DNA from: Asaia bogorensis NBRC 16594
GTDB lineage: Bacteria > Pseudomonadota > Alphaproteobacteria > Acetobacterales > Acetobacteraceae
Reading direction: 5' to 3'
Assembly (NCBI RefSeq): GCF_001547995.1
Contig: NZ_AP014690.1
Coordinates: 2,229,001-2,293,000 of the forward strand
DNA: 64,000 bases
Part shown: positions 36,970 through 45,224 of the stretch, piece by piece
Layout: each line of letters starts with the position of its first letter
Numbering within the stretch: position 1 is the first letter of the stretch
The notes under the pieces: generated by a model
Told to the model about the DNA's origin: nothing
Seen by the model: only the letters and a program-made list of their open reading frames with translations
Database searches by the model: none
Translations under genes and position numbers: made by a program

Positions 36970-37239
36970 TCAATGATGCGCCGCGCGGTAGAGCACCCAT
37001 TCCTCAACCACGCGTCCATAAGCCAGATGGCAATAACCCACCTCGCCGTCTTTCTCGTGGCGGATCTCGAGCTTACCGCCCTGTTCCTTGCAATAAACCG
37101 AAGCGGGATTGGCCATATAGGCGCCTCTCGCCGGTCTCTGATCCTGCGAACATCCTGCAAGCGAGGGTGTCAGGCACACTGAGGACAATGCGATGACGCA
37201 GGAGAAGCACCGGCTCTTCAGTTTATGCAATCTGATCAT
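36970..37239 (-). CDS. DUF333 family lipoprotein
   Basis: An 89-residue product from the ATG at 37239, with GAGAGGAC upstream. A lipobox (SLAGC) gives a predicted lipidated cysteine near residue 29. The remainder is the DUF333 motif: ANPASVYCKEQGGKLEIR, then GEVGYCHLAYGRVVEEW, with two conserved cysteines. Such proteins are often annotated as putative hemolysins without evidence; the function is unknown. Confidence 0.85.
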   Translation of the reverse strand: MIRLHKLKSRCFSCVIALSSVCLTPSLAGCSQDQRPARGAYMANPASVYCKEQGGKLEIRHEKDGEVGYCHLAYGRVVEEWVLYRAAHH

Positions 37240-37698
37240 GAAATGTGTCCTCTCACACAACTATCTATACGCAGCCTCTAGTGATGAACCATGTCAGGAG
37301 AGAGGTCGAGTGCGGCACATGTTATGCACCTATGCCTCCTCGTGAGACCGGAGTCCCACATCGACCCAGGATCGAAACAGAATACCGCAAACCGCTCGAC
37401 GCGATTTGGTGCGCCAAGAGGATAACGAGCGGAATTCCGGTCGCAGCGTTCACGGCCAAGCACCGTCACCTGCACCGTTGCCACCGAGTGCGCCTGACCT
37501 TACCCACTGATCAGATGAACAAACCCGCTCGGAGGTGTCGCACCATATTGTACCACATACTGATGCATGGCCTATCTGGTCGAACCCAGTCCTACGCAAA
37601 GCACGCGCTCGGCAGCAATATCCGCCTCCGACACCTGACATGACGAGCAAGAGAAAATGCCGGAGCGGCTGAAAATCAGAGTGCAATCCATTGCCCTG

Positions 37699-37708
37699 CC
37701 CCCCCCCC
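37699..37708. repeat. Poly-C tract (10 C)
   Basis: Ten consecutive C residues, a length prone to slippage, in a region without an evident gene. Confidence 0.9.
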
Positions 37709-37760
37709 TTCCTCCAGCACACGAGCGAGAGCGAGCGCCTTAAGAAAAATGCAGGCTCAG

Positions 37761-37792
37761 GTTTGGTTTTGGTTTTGGTTTTGGTTTTGGTT
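37761..37792. repeat. GGTTTT hexamer repeat, about five units
   Basis: GGTTTT is repeated four to five times in a row, with degenerate edges. Because the unit is 6 bp, a change in copy number would not shift any reading frame through it. Confidence 0.9.
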
Positions 37793-38312
37793 CTCAGCGC
37801 AATTCGGCTGGCCTGCTTCCCATACCAAATTTTCGTCTTTTTGCATCGTCAGCACTACGATTGTTATACCGAAGATCAGTAGCGTAAGGTCGATCCCGGG
37901 GTATATTTTTTGTCGTCGAAAGGCGTAATTGCTCTGATGAAACTGCCGGGTACAGGCGAAAACCCTGGTAGATTTGCGATCACCTGGAATGCGTGAGGCG
38001 CAGGATACCGTGGAGGAAACTTTATCGACTGGCCCGGCGGAAGAGCGAGCATGAATGCATGTCGCCCGCTCGGATCGTAGCACGCTCAGTCTCATGCCCC
38101 TTATAGTCACCCGGCGCACGTCATAAGCGCTTTTAAACCGGGCGCTGGCCGGTGATCGCATTACCCGGCGGCCAGCCTCACCGTAGTGTGTTCGATGTCA
38201 CCCAAACTTGTGCGCCGTTCCCTCTTCCTCCCGTTTCTGATCCCTCGTTCAGTGTGCCGCCTATGGGTCGCCTCATAGGGAGGTGACTCAGGAACTCACA
38301 AGGACGACCGGA

Positions 38313-39104
38313 ATGGATCTGGGTCTTAAGGATAAAGTTGCCGTCATCACAGGCGGTAGTGTCGGTATAGGCCTTGCTGTGGCAGAAGGTCTGGCCCGCG
38401 AAGGGGCTCACATCGTCATGGTGGCACGCGACAAGGAGCGACTGACAGAAGCAGCATCGAAGCTTGCGGCGAGCTTTGGTGTGCGCTGCCTGCCTGTTGC
38501 TGCCGATGTAGCCACGAGCGAGGGTATCGAAAGCATCGTTCGTGAAACTGAAGCTGCTTTTGGTGGTGCGGATATCCTCATCAACAATGCCGGGACGGGC
38601 TCGAACGAGACCATTATGGAAGCCTCTGACGAGAAGTGGCAGTTCTACTGGGATCTGCACGTCATGGCGGCCATTCGCCTCGCGCGCGGCCTTGTGCCTG
38701 GCATGAAGAAGCGTGGCGGTGGCGCAATCATTCACAATGCCTCCATCTGTGCAGCCCAGCCGCTGTGGTACGAGCCGATCTACAACGTCACCAAAGCAGC
38801 CTTGATGATGTTCTCGAAAACCCTCTCGACAGAGGTGATCAAGGACAACATCCGCGTGAACTGCGTCAATCCAGGCCTGATCCTGACGCCTGACTGGATC
38901 AAGACCGCCAAGCAGCTGACCAGCGAGAGCGGTGGCGACTGGGAAGCCTATCTGCAGGGCGTTGCCGACGAACATGCCCCCATCAAGCGCTTTGGATCAC
39001 CCGAGGAACTGGCCAATTTCTTTGTGTTCCTGTGCTCCGACAAGGCTTCCTACAGCGTGGGGTCATCCTATTTCGTCGACGGCGGAATGCTTAAAACCCT
39101 TTGA
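38313..39104 (+). CDS. SDR family oxidoreductase
   Basis: A 263-residue classical short-chain dehydrogenase from the ATG at 38313 (AAGGA upstream). The cofactor loop is TGGSVGIG, then INNAGTG, catalytic Ser in HNASICAAQ, and Tyr/Lys in YNVTKAALM. VMVARDKERL at the end of beta-2 suggests NADP (Arg) rather than NAD. It resembles 3-oxoacyl-ACP reductase-type and polyol or ketone reductases. The substrate is unknown. The xylitol-dehydrogenase-like gene follows 137 nt later on the same strand. Confidence 0.82.
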   Translation: MDLGLKDKVAVITGGSVGIGLAVAEGLAREGAHIVMVARDKERLTEAASKLAASFGVRCLPVAADVATSEGIESIVRETEAAFGGADILINNAGTGSNETIMEASDEKWQFYWDLHVMAAIRLARGLVPGMKKRGGGAIIHNASICAAQPLWYEPIYNVTKAALMMFSKTLSTEVIKDNIRVNCVNPGLILTPDWIKTAKQLTSESGGDWEAYLQGVADEHAPIKRFGSPEELANFFVFLCSDKASYSVGSSYFVDGGMLKTL

Positions 39105-39193
39105 TGCATAGCAATGCGAAAGCGCTGCTATACTGCTAGTTATGAGGAACCGACCCGCGCCTATGCCGCTGAAGGCAAGGCAGGGTCTTTCGG

Positions 39194-39221
39194 CGTATCC
39201 CGGTCGAAAGGCCGGGATACG
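39194..39221. other. Perfect 10-bp hairpin upstream of the xylitol dehydrogenase-like gene
   Basis: CGTATCCCGG (39194-39203) and CCGGGATACG (39212-39221) with an 8-base loop, ending 20 bases before the ATG at 39242 and just before the AAGGATG ribosome site. No T-tract follows, so it is not a plain terminator. It could modulate translation or be an operator. Confidence 0.6.
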
Positions 39222-39241
39222 ACCATGAAGGATGACAACCA

Positions 39242-40042
39242 ATGAGTGAGACGAAACGTTTCGCTGGCAAGACAGCTCTCGTGACCGGTGCCACTGGCAA
39301 TATCGGCCTCGCTGTAGCGCGCCGACTGGCGAAAGAAGGCAGCCACGTCGTGCTGCTCGATCTCGATCAAGGCAAACTCGACGAAGCGGCAAAGCAGTTC
39401 GCCGAGCATGGCGTGAAGGTCAAGACGGTAGTTTGTGACGTCACGAACTACGCCAGCGTCGAGGAAGCCGTCGCCTACGCCGAGAAGAACGTCGGCCCGA
39501 TCGACCTGCTGTTCAATAATGCCGGGTATCAGGGCGCCTTCGCTCCGATTCATGAGTACCCCGTTGAAGACTTCCAACGCGTCGTCGATATCGATCTGGT
39601 TGGGGCATTTCATGTGCTGCGTGCCGTATCGCGCCGCATGGTCGCTCGCCGTTCCGGCAGCATTGTGAATACAGCCAGCATGGCAGGCCTGCAGGGCCCT
39701 CCAAACATGGGCGCCTATGGCTCATCGAAATTCGGCGTAGTTGGCCTGACCCAGGTCGCCTCAAAGGATCTCGCGCCTCATAACATCCGGGTCAATGGCA
39801 TTGCCCCAGCGCTGATGGGGCCGGGCTTCATGTGGGACCGCCAGACTGAGCTGCAAGCGGCCACGAATACGCAGTATTTTTCGACCGATCCGGAGACAGT
39901 CAAGAAGGAGATGGTTGCTGGTGTTCCCATGCGTCGTCTTGGCGATATCGAGGAGATCCCTGGCACCGTGGCTTTCCTGCTGAGTGAGGATGCAAGTTAC
40001 ATCACAGGCGTCACCATGCCGATCTCCGGCGGTATCCTTTAA
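39242..40042 (+). CDS. xdh: Xylitol dehydrogenase-like SDR
   Basis: A 266-residue SDR that closely follows the Gluconobacter oxydans xylitol dehydrogenase as I remember it: LLFNNAGYQGAFAPIHEYP, GAFHVLRAVSRRMV, IVNTASMAGLQGPPNMGAYG, GPGFMWDRQTELQA and QYFSTDPETVKKEMV. The NAD preference is supported by Asp in VVLLDLDQGKL at the end of beta-2. The catalytic Ser/Tyr/Lys are in NTASM and YGSSK. The reaction would be xylitol to D-xylulose. A perfect 10-bp hairpin sits just before the ribosome site. Polyol oxidation fits an acetic acid bacterium. Confidence 0.8.
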   Translation: MSETKRFAGKTALVTGATGNIGLAVARRLAKEGSHVVLLDLDQGKLDEAAKQFAEHGVKVKTVVCDVTNYASVEEAVAYAEKNVGPIDLLFNNAGYQGAFAPIHEYPVEDFQRVVDIDLVGAFHVLRAVSRRMVARRSGSIVNTASMAGLQGPPNMGAYGSSKFGVVGLTQVASKDLAPHNIRVNGIAPALMGPGFMWDRQTELQAATNTQYFSTDPETVKKEMVAGVPMRRLGDIEEIPGTVAFLLSEDASYITGVTMPISGGIL

Positions 40043-40111
40043 CGTCTAGCCGCTTGGTCAGGGTGCACGGCGCGTAGCGTTATTGCCCCCTGATTTGGCA
40101 CGGTTCACGCT

Positions 40112-40561
40112 TCAGGCGCAGTTTGCCCAGCGTTCGCGAAGATGTTCAGACGTTGCAAGGCTTGATGGGCGCGGCACCGAGGGTGGTGGATCCAACACCC
40201 CTTCGGACAAGTAACGCAATGCGTTCACCACGCCAGCGTGAGAAAACGGCTTGGCGATCACACCATGCGCCCCTGAAAAATCCTCGGGGATTTTTGAGAC
40301 GTTTGCGGTCAGGAAAACGATCAGGGCTTCCGGCCATCTCTCGCGGATATACGCACAGACCTCGAACCCGTTCGATCCTCCTGCGAGATGAAGATCAACT
40401 AATGCGAGTTGTGGACTGACCTGATCCGGCAGCGCTTCGACCTCCTGCAGCGACGCAACAGCTCCCACCACCTCGTGACCACTGTCACGAATCAGCGCTT
40501 CCATATCCATAGCAATGATCATCTCGTCCTCAACAATGAGAACGTCCATGGGAGTTGCCAT
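40112..40561 (-). CDS. Single-domain response regulator
   Basis: A receiver protein of 149 residues from the ATG at 40561 (MATPMDVLIVEDE). The phosphoacceptor Asp is in LALVDLHLAGG, the acidic pair in LIVEDEMII, and the Lys in VIAKPFSHA. There is no output domain, only a 30-residue Pro/Ser-rich tail. The ATG overlaps the stop of the LOV kinase by one base (TGATG), so both are made together and the receiver is the natural target of that kinase. It may relay to a phosphotransferase or act by protein binding. Confidence 0.88.
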   Translation of the reverse strand: MATPMDVLIVEDEMIIAMDMEALIRDSGHEVVGAVASLQEVEALPDQVSPQLALVDLHLAGGSNGFEVCAYIRERWPEALIVFLTANVSKIPEDFSGAHGVIAKPFSHAGVVNALRYLSEGVLDPPPSVPRPSSLATSEHLRERWANCA

Positions 40562-41664
40562 CAGAATGTATCGCTTTTTGGGAAGGTGATCGTGACGCAA
40601 GTCCCAGGACCGTTGTCACTCCATGTGGCCTGAGCTTGGGCCTGACGTGAAAGACGGGTGATCAGGGCCGCACCTATGCTCTTGGTTCGCTTGACTGAGG
40701 GCATGCCCGGACCGTCATCACAGATACGGATTGTGCCGAGCCTGTTTTCCTCCCCGGCGAACAGACTGAGCACGCCTGCCCGACCATCCGCAAAACCGTG
40801 CTTGATGGCATTTGTCAGGATCTCGTTGAGGATGAGACCAAGGGCGGAGGCATGGGCTGAATCGACCATCAGCGGCCGCACCTTCAACAGTAGACGTATA
40901 TTTGCGCGGCCACTCGACCCGACGACGTCGCGTGCAAGGTTTTCAACAAAAGCGCCAATGTCGAACGCGGCGATATCCTCTGACTGATAAAGCTGACGAT
41001 GGACCACAGCAAGCGCATCGACACGTTCGAGCATGCTATCGAGTTTGGCAACGATCGCCGGATCATCAATCGTGCGCGCTTGCAGGCGCAAAAGCGACCC
41101 GATCATGGTCAGGTTGTTCTTCACACGATGGTCGACTTCGTGAAGGAGGATGGTCTTCGCCTCAAGGGCATCTCGCAAATCCGCCGTTCGGCGCTCAACT
41201 TCACGCTCGACCAGTATTTTCTGCTGGTTGATGATGTGCTGCGCTTGCACACGCTCTGTCACATCGAGTTGGGAAGCGAAGAAAAAGCGGATATCACCTT
41301 TTGCGTCACGTACGGGAGAGAGATAGAGCGCATTCCAAAAGGTTGACCCGTCCTTCCGATAATTCAGCAAGTCAACATCGATATCATGCCCTTCCTCAAT
41401 GGCCGCCCGAACCCGGGCGACGGCCTCGGGATCAGTATCGGGCCCCTGCAGAAAGCGGCAGTTCCTGCCCATGATCTCGGAACGGTCATATCCCGTCAGT
41501 TCCTGGAAAGCGACATTGCAGAAAACGATCGGATTGTCGGCCTGACCCGGGTCCGTAATCACCATCGGCATGCGGGTGGCTCGTACAGCAGCGGCAAAAG
41601 GATCACCACGCCCCTGTTCGTAATCAAGCTCGTCCGTCAAATGCCAGTCGTCGCGCTGCTTCAC
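40561..41664 (-). CDS. LOV-domain blue-light sensor histidine kinase
   Basis: A 367-residue product from a GTG at 41664, preceded by a strong GGGGGAG; an upstream GTG at 41700 is also possible. Residues about 25-140 form a LOV/PAS domain with the photoactive cysteine C69 in GRNCRFLQG and the flavin-contacting Gln132 in FFFASQLDVTER. A coiled coil (about 140-165) leads to a HisKA_2 domain with HEVDHRVKNNLTMIG (phospho-His about residue 179) and a HATPase (NEILTNAIKHG, CDDGPGMP). It is soluble, probably FMN-binding and blue-light regulated. The receiver gene follows with a 1-base overlap. Confidence 0.92.
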   Translation of the reverse strand: MKQRDDWHLTDELDYEQGRGDPFAAAVRATRMPMVITDPGQADNPIVFCNVAFQELTGYDRSEIMGRNCRFLQGPDTDPEAVARVRAAIEEGHDIDVDLLNYRKDGSTFWNALYLSPVRDAKGDIRFFFASQLDVTERVQAQHIINQQKILVEREVERRTADLRDALEAKTILLHEVDHRVKNNLTMIGSLLRLQARTIDDPAIVAKLDSMLERVDALAVVHRQLYQSEDIAAFDIGAFVENLARDVVGSSGRANIRLLLKVRPLMVDSAHASALGLILNEILTNAIKHGFADGRAGVLSLFAGEENRLGTIRICDDGPGMPSVKRTKSIGAALITRLSRQAQAQATWSDNGPGTCVTITFPKSDTF

Positions 41665-42320
41665 ACTTTCTCCCCCTGGTGAATGCGCGAGAGGCATCAC
41701 CTCGGGCTCAAACGAAACCTTGCGAAGAGGGTTTCACAAACTGCCGTGTTCCTCAGGCGGGTGGGGAGCAAGCCAAACGTGCTCGTTCGTGACCAGGCTG
41801 AGACCAGACTATCGCTCAGGAACGAGAATTCTATTTCGCCAATGCGCCAGCAGGCAATAATGGCTTCCATACTTGGAAACCAAAGATCCCATCATTCCCA
41901 TGAATTGGGCTCATTGAAAATATACTGAATAACTTCGTAGATTTATATTAGAGCGCAAATTCGTAATATTCATTTTTTCCATAAAATATGATATTGATAC
42001 ATCCATACTTAGGGTATCCGTGGTTCAGATCATAATCGCGTTTCCTTAACCCTCAGAGCTCGACAGCGCAGATGCTTGAGCACGACAAGACAGCCCGGAA
42101 ACACGCACTATCTTCGTTCCTACCAAGTGCGGAAGGACGCCGAGAGCGTGTCCTGAAGCGATCAGCATGAGCCGAACAGCTCCACGCAGATTCGGCGGAA
42201 AGCAGATTTCTGGCAGGGACGAAACCAGCAGATAAACCTTCTGGAAAAGGCCTAGACCTCGGCACGTGGCTCACTGTCGTCACGCCTCAGTTGTCGATGA
42301 ATCGCAAAAAAAGAGAATAG
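41665..42320. other. Intergenic region before the lysozyme gene
   Basis: About 650 bp between the divergent LOV kinase and lysozyme genes. The section 41900-42010 is AT-rich and likely holds promoters; I cannot fix exact boxes. No gene, repeat or RNA is recognisable. Confidence 0.5.
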
Positions 42321-42818
42321 ATGATGGATGATTCAATCAGGATCGCCACGGCGCTTTTGCGTCGGGACGATTTCGAGGGGCTGCGCCTTGCGCCCTATCT
42401 TTGCCCTGCGGGTTACTGGACGATTGGTATTGGCAACCGGTTTCTCGCTGATGGCAGTCCGGTCACAGCAAGAACACCCCCGCTGACAGAAAACGACGCA
42501 CTGACCCTACTGCAGAGCACTTTGACTGACCTGCGTAAGGAACTGCGTGACGCCATTTCCGTCCCTCTAACGCCATATCAGGAAGGAGCGCTCCTGTCCT
42601 GGCAATTCAATATTGGTAGCGCGGCGATGTATCACTCGACTTTGCGCCGCCTGCTCAATCAGGGTCAATACAGCGCCGCGGGTGAGCAACTGCTCCGCTG
42701 GGACAAAGCCTGCGTGAAGGGCGAGATGGTTGCCCTACCCGGGCTCAGAAAGCGCCGCCAACTCGAGCGTGCCGTCTATTTCGGACGAGCTGTAACAGGC
42801 ATCTCACACAATATCTGA
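42321..42818 (+). CDS. Phage-type lysozyme (GH24)
   Basis: A 165-residue endolysin that would cleave peptidoglycan. The GH24 catalytic pattern E-x8-D-x5-T is present as E19-x8-C28-x5-T34 (FEGLRLAPYLCPAGYWTIG), that is with Cys in place of the usual Asp. The rest matches the family: LTPYQEGALLSWQFNIGSAA and LPGLRKRRQLERAVY. There is no signal peptide, so release would need a holin; a holin-like gene follows 36 nt later. ATG codons at 42321 and 42324 are both possible. Probably a prophage remnant or domesticated lysis gene. Confidence 0.87.
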   Translation: MMDDSIRIATALLRRDDFEGLRLAPYLCPAGYWTIGIGNRFLADGSPVTARTPPLTENDALTLLQSTLTDLRKELRDAISVPLTPYQEGALLSWQFNIGSAAMYHSTLRRLLNQGQYSAAGEQLLRWDKACVKGEMVALPGLRKRRQLERAVYFGRAVTGISHNI

Positions 42819-42854
42819 TTATTTTCCGACAACGTTCTCCAGGACAATCAGAGC

Positions 42855-43094
42855 ATGAATATCGATTGGCAACAATTCTACACTGCAATCATGCCAATAA
42901 TTCCCGCCAGCCTGGCGTCAGACCTCACAGTGCTTGGCACCTTCATCGTGGCATCCTGCGCGGTCGCGGCCCGCTTCTGGCCACGACCGGCTGAGGGCTC
43001 AAGATGGCTGGGTCTGTATAATATCGTCAATCGTCTTGCCATGAACAGCAGGCATGCAGCCAATGCCGACGACACGAATTCTACAAAACCCTGA
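42855..43094 (+). CDS. Small membrane protein, putative holin
   Basis: A 79-residue protein with an N-terminal Trp/Phe-rich start, one strong hydrophobic segment (LTVLGTFIVASCAVAARFW) and a polar tail ending RHAANADDTNSTKP. Size, single membrane span and position right after a lysozyme gene suggest a holin or accessory lysis protein, but there is no family-level match I can name. Confidence 0.6.
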   Translation: MNIDWQQFYTAIMPIIPASLASDLTVLGTFIVASCAVAARFWPRPAEGSRWLGLYNIVNRLAMNSRHAANADDTNSTKP

Positions 43095-43537
43095 ATCGAC
43101 AGGCTGCGCAGCAATTCCACGTACCATAAATTGTGCAGCCTACATGGCTGGCCCCAAGCCTAGCGCGCAATCGCAAGAACCAAATCATTGCGTCAGTCTT
43201 ATGACCGCGCCGTTAGGCAGACGAGTAGAAGAAAGCGACAAACTATCTGGTCCTGTCATCATAAGCACGATCTGCAGGGGGCCGACGGCAAAGATCGGTC
43301 GGTGGCCTGGCCAACTGGCAGTATCGCGCGAGATCCGGATCATATCGAAGAACGGGCAGATACTAAAACGGAGCAGACCGGGATACTTGAAGCTTGCGTG
43401 TGACGCTCGCCAGGCGTTCGTCAGTGAAGAAGTCGCGCACCGCAAAAACGCGATGCCGTCGACTTAACGAACACTATATCTCGCCCTCAGCGAGCACATA
43501 CGCCTTAGGCATAGTGTCAGAATTTCGAGGGAAATCA
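43095..43537. other. Region between the holin-like gene and tRNA-Thr
   Basis: About 440 bp with no supported gene. A + strand frame (43054-43467) is open, but its product has no recognisable pattern. This is where an attachment junction would be expected if the lysis genes came with a phage; I could not see a duplicate of the tRNA 3' end. Confidence 0.45.
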
Positions 43538-43612
<75 letters not shown>

Positions 43613-43618
43613 AACTGG

Positions 43619-43666
43619 AGCGCTTCGTAGCTTCTCAGCCTGAAAGCTGCAAGCCCCGAAAGCGCT
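43619..43666 (+). terminator. Large-loop hairpin between tRNA-Thr and dksA
   Basis: AGCGCTTCG (43619-43627) and CGAAAGCGCT (43657-43666) followed by TTTTTG on the + strand. The arms are imperfect and the loop is long (about 29 nt), with a small inner stem AGCTT/AAGCT. It is oriented for + strand transcription, opposite to dksA and the tRNA, so its client is unclear. Confidence is low. Confidence 0.3.
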
Positions 43667-43681
43667 TTTTTGTAAAAAGAA

Positions 43682-44095
43682 TCAGTCGTCGCGATGAATT
43701 TTTTCCATACGCTCGTGGCGCTCCTGCGCTTCGATCGACATCGTGGCGATGGGGCGGGCCTCAAGGCGACGAAGGCCGATAGGCTCGCCCGTTTCCTCGC
43801 AAAAGCCATACGAGCCGTTTTCGACACGCTGCAGGGCAAGGTTGATCTTGCCAATCAGCTTGCGGGCGCGGTCACGCGTTCTCAACTCAAGGGCCCTGTC
43901 TGTCTCGACGCTTGCACGATCAGTGACATCGGCCTCGTGGATTCCGCCTTCGGACAGGCTGGCGAGCGTCAGATTGGCTTCCTTGAGAAGGTCATTGCGC
44001 CAACGCAGCAATTTCTGCCGGAAGAACTCCACCTGAAGCGGATTCATGAACTCTTCGTCGTCGGAGGGCCGATAATCCGGTGGGAGCGTGATCAT
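43682..44095 (-). CDS. dksA: DksA-type RNA polymerase-binding factor
   Basis: Binds the RNA polymerase secondary channel and works with ppGpp. The 137-residue product has the coiled-coil tip DRASVETDRALELR (two Asp/Glu) and the globular part FCEETGEPIGLRRLEARPIA. Of the four cysteines of the E. coli C4 zinc finger only the first remains (C-T-S-A pattern), as is usual in alphaproteobacteria. AAGGAC precedes the ATG. tRNA-Thr lies downstream. Confidence 0.95.
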   Translation of the reverse strand: MITLPPDYRPSDDEEFMNPLQVEFFRQKLLRWRNDLLKEANLTLASLSEGGIHEADVTDRASVETDRALELRTRDRARKLIGKINLALQRVENGSYGFCEETGEPIGLRRLEARPIATMSIEAQERHERMEKIHRDD

Positions 44096-44550
44096 GCACG
44101 TCTGTCCTTAACGCAAGTCGCTTGAGGCCCGCCGTTCCGTCTTGTGCATTGCAGGAAAGGAGGGCCCAAACCCGTATCCTGAGCAAAACGGCATGGCTGG
44201 TTTGGCGCGGCTTATACCCGGCCCGGCCAGGATCGCCAAGCCCGAACTGTCAAAAACTCGCAACGGTGCAATGAACAAGCGATATAACAGCCAGAATCCA
44301 TCATTCGTAATAAAAGATACATATAGATATGGCTTATCTTTTATTTAAACAGCGACATCTACTACCGCAGACCGACATTTAAGCACCCTATTACAACAGG
44401 TAATGAACAAGATCACTGGCGTCGGAATAGAGAAAATCTCGAACTTTTCCGTAACGACCAATGGGTCGCCACATCAGCGATACCAAGCGTCCTCACGACG
44501 GTTTCTATTGCAATACCACCACCAACTATACGCGGCTGCGACACGCGGAG
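44096..44550. other. Region between dksA and the GST gene
   Basis: About 455 bp. The part at 44280-44350 is AT-rich and could hold the dksA promoter region or a terminator of the glutathione transferase gene that ends at 44551. I found no gene or clear hairpin. Confidence 0.45.
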
Positions 44551-45210
44551 TCAGGCGAGTGATTCGTAACGCTCAAGCTGCCAGGAAACGGGTTCCAACG
44601 CGGCGAGATGCGCCCATTCCCGCATGAGGGGATGATCGAGTACAGCGAGCCGATAAGCTTCACCAACAGCCGAAAGCGTTACCCCATAGGAAGTGAAACG
44701 TGAGACCACCGGTGCGAACATGATATCAGCAGCGCAGAAATCAGCGCCGAAAAGATAGGGGCCGGTTGCACCGAAGCGCTCGCGTGTCTCGCACCATATC
44801 CGATCGATTCTGGCGATGTCCGCCAGCACGTCATCGCCTGTTTCGAGCAAAGGGCGGTTTGTCCGACCAAGATTCATGGGCATAGCGATACGCAAGGCAC
44901 GAAAGCCTGCATGCATCTCACTGGCCACGCTGCGGGCCACCGCGCGCGCCACGCGATCCGCCGGCCACAATACGGGCGCGACCTCAGCGCAGTATTCGCA
45001 GATCGCAAGGCTTTCCCATATCCGGGCACCCTGATGCACCAGATAGGGCACCATCCCATTGGGGGATATCTCGTGGATTTCGCTCGTCTGTCCGCCCCCG
45101 CGCAGCGCGATAACCTCATCCGGCACGTTCAGCCCGGCGCAGCGCACGGCGAGCCACCCTCTCAGAGACCAGGAGGAGTAGCGGCGCGTTCCGATGACGA
45201 GGCAATCCAT
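44551..45210 (-). CDS. Glutathione S-transferase family protein
   Basis: A 219-residue GST with the N-terminal thioredoxin-like domain (LVIGTRRYSSWSLRGWLAVR, then ISPNGMVPYLVHQG with the cis-Pro and ESLAICEYCAE) and an all-helical C-terminal half (YLFGADFCAADIMFAP). The Ser/Tyr in RRYSSWS is the likely catalytic residue. It starts 14 nt after mnmA and is the last gene of the sulfur-related run. The substrate is unknown. Confidence 0.9.
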   Translation of the reverse strand: MDCLVIGTRRYSSWSLRGWLAVRCAGLNVPDEVIALRGGGQTSEIHEISPNGMVPYLVHQGARIWESLAICEYCAEVAPVLWPADRVARAVARSVASEMHAGFRALRIAMPMNLGRTNRPLLETGDDVLADIARIDRIWCETRERFGATGPYLFGADFCAADIMFAPVVSRFTSYGVTLSAVGEAYRLAVLDHPLMREWAHLAALEPVSWQLERYESLA

Positions 45211-45224
45211 GACAATGGTCCTGT

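Larger units (their letters stand above)
37240..38312. other. 1-kb region without a recognisable gene
   Basis: No frame shows convincing coding character over this kilobase. It contains a run of ten C residues (37699-37708), five GGTTTT units (37765-37792), a hairpin at 38144-38176 (GCTGGCCG/CGGCCAGC) and the AAGGA ribosome site of the SDR gene at 38300-38304. One - strand frame through the GGTTTT tract reads DLTLLIFGITIVVLT followed by a QN repeat, discussed in findings. Confidence 0.5.

Noticed and set aside
43054-43467. Open frame of 137 codons after the holin-like gene
   Set aside because: It has no ribosome site, no recognisable pattern and overlaps the holin-like gene, so it is not called.
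43682-44095. Missing zinc cysteines in DksA as a novelty
   Set aside because: This C-T-S-A pattern is common in alphaproteobacterial DksA and is not a defect.
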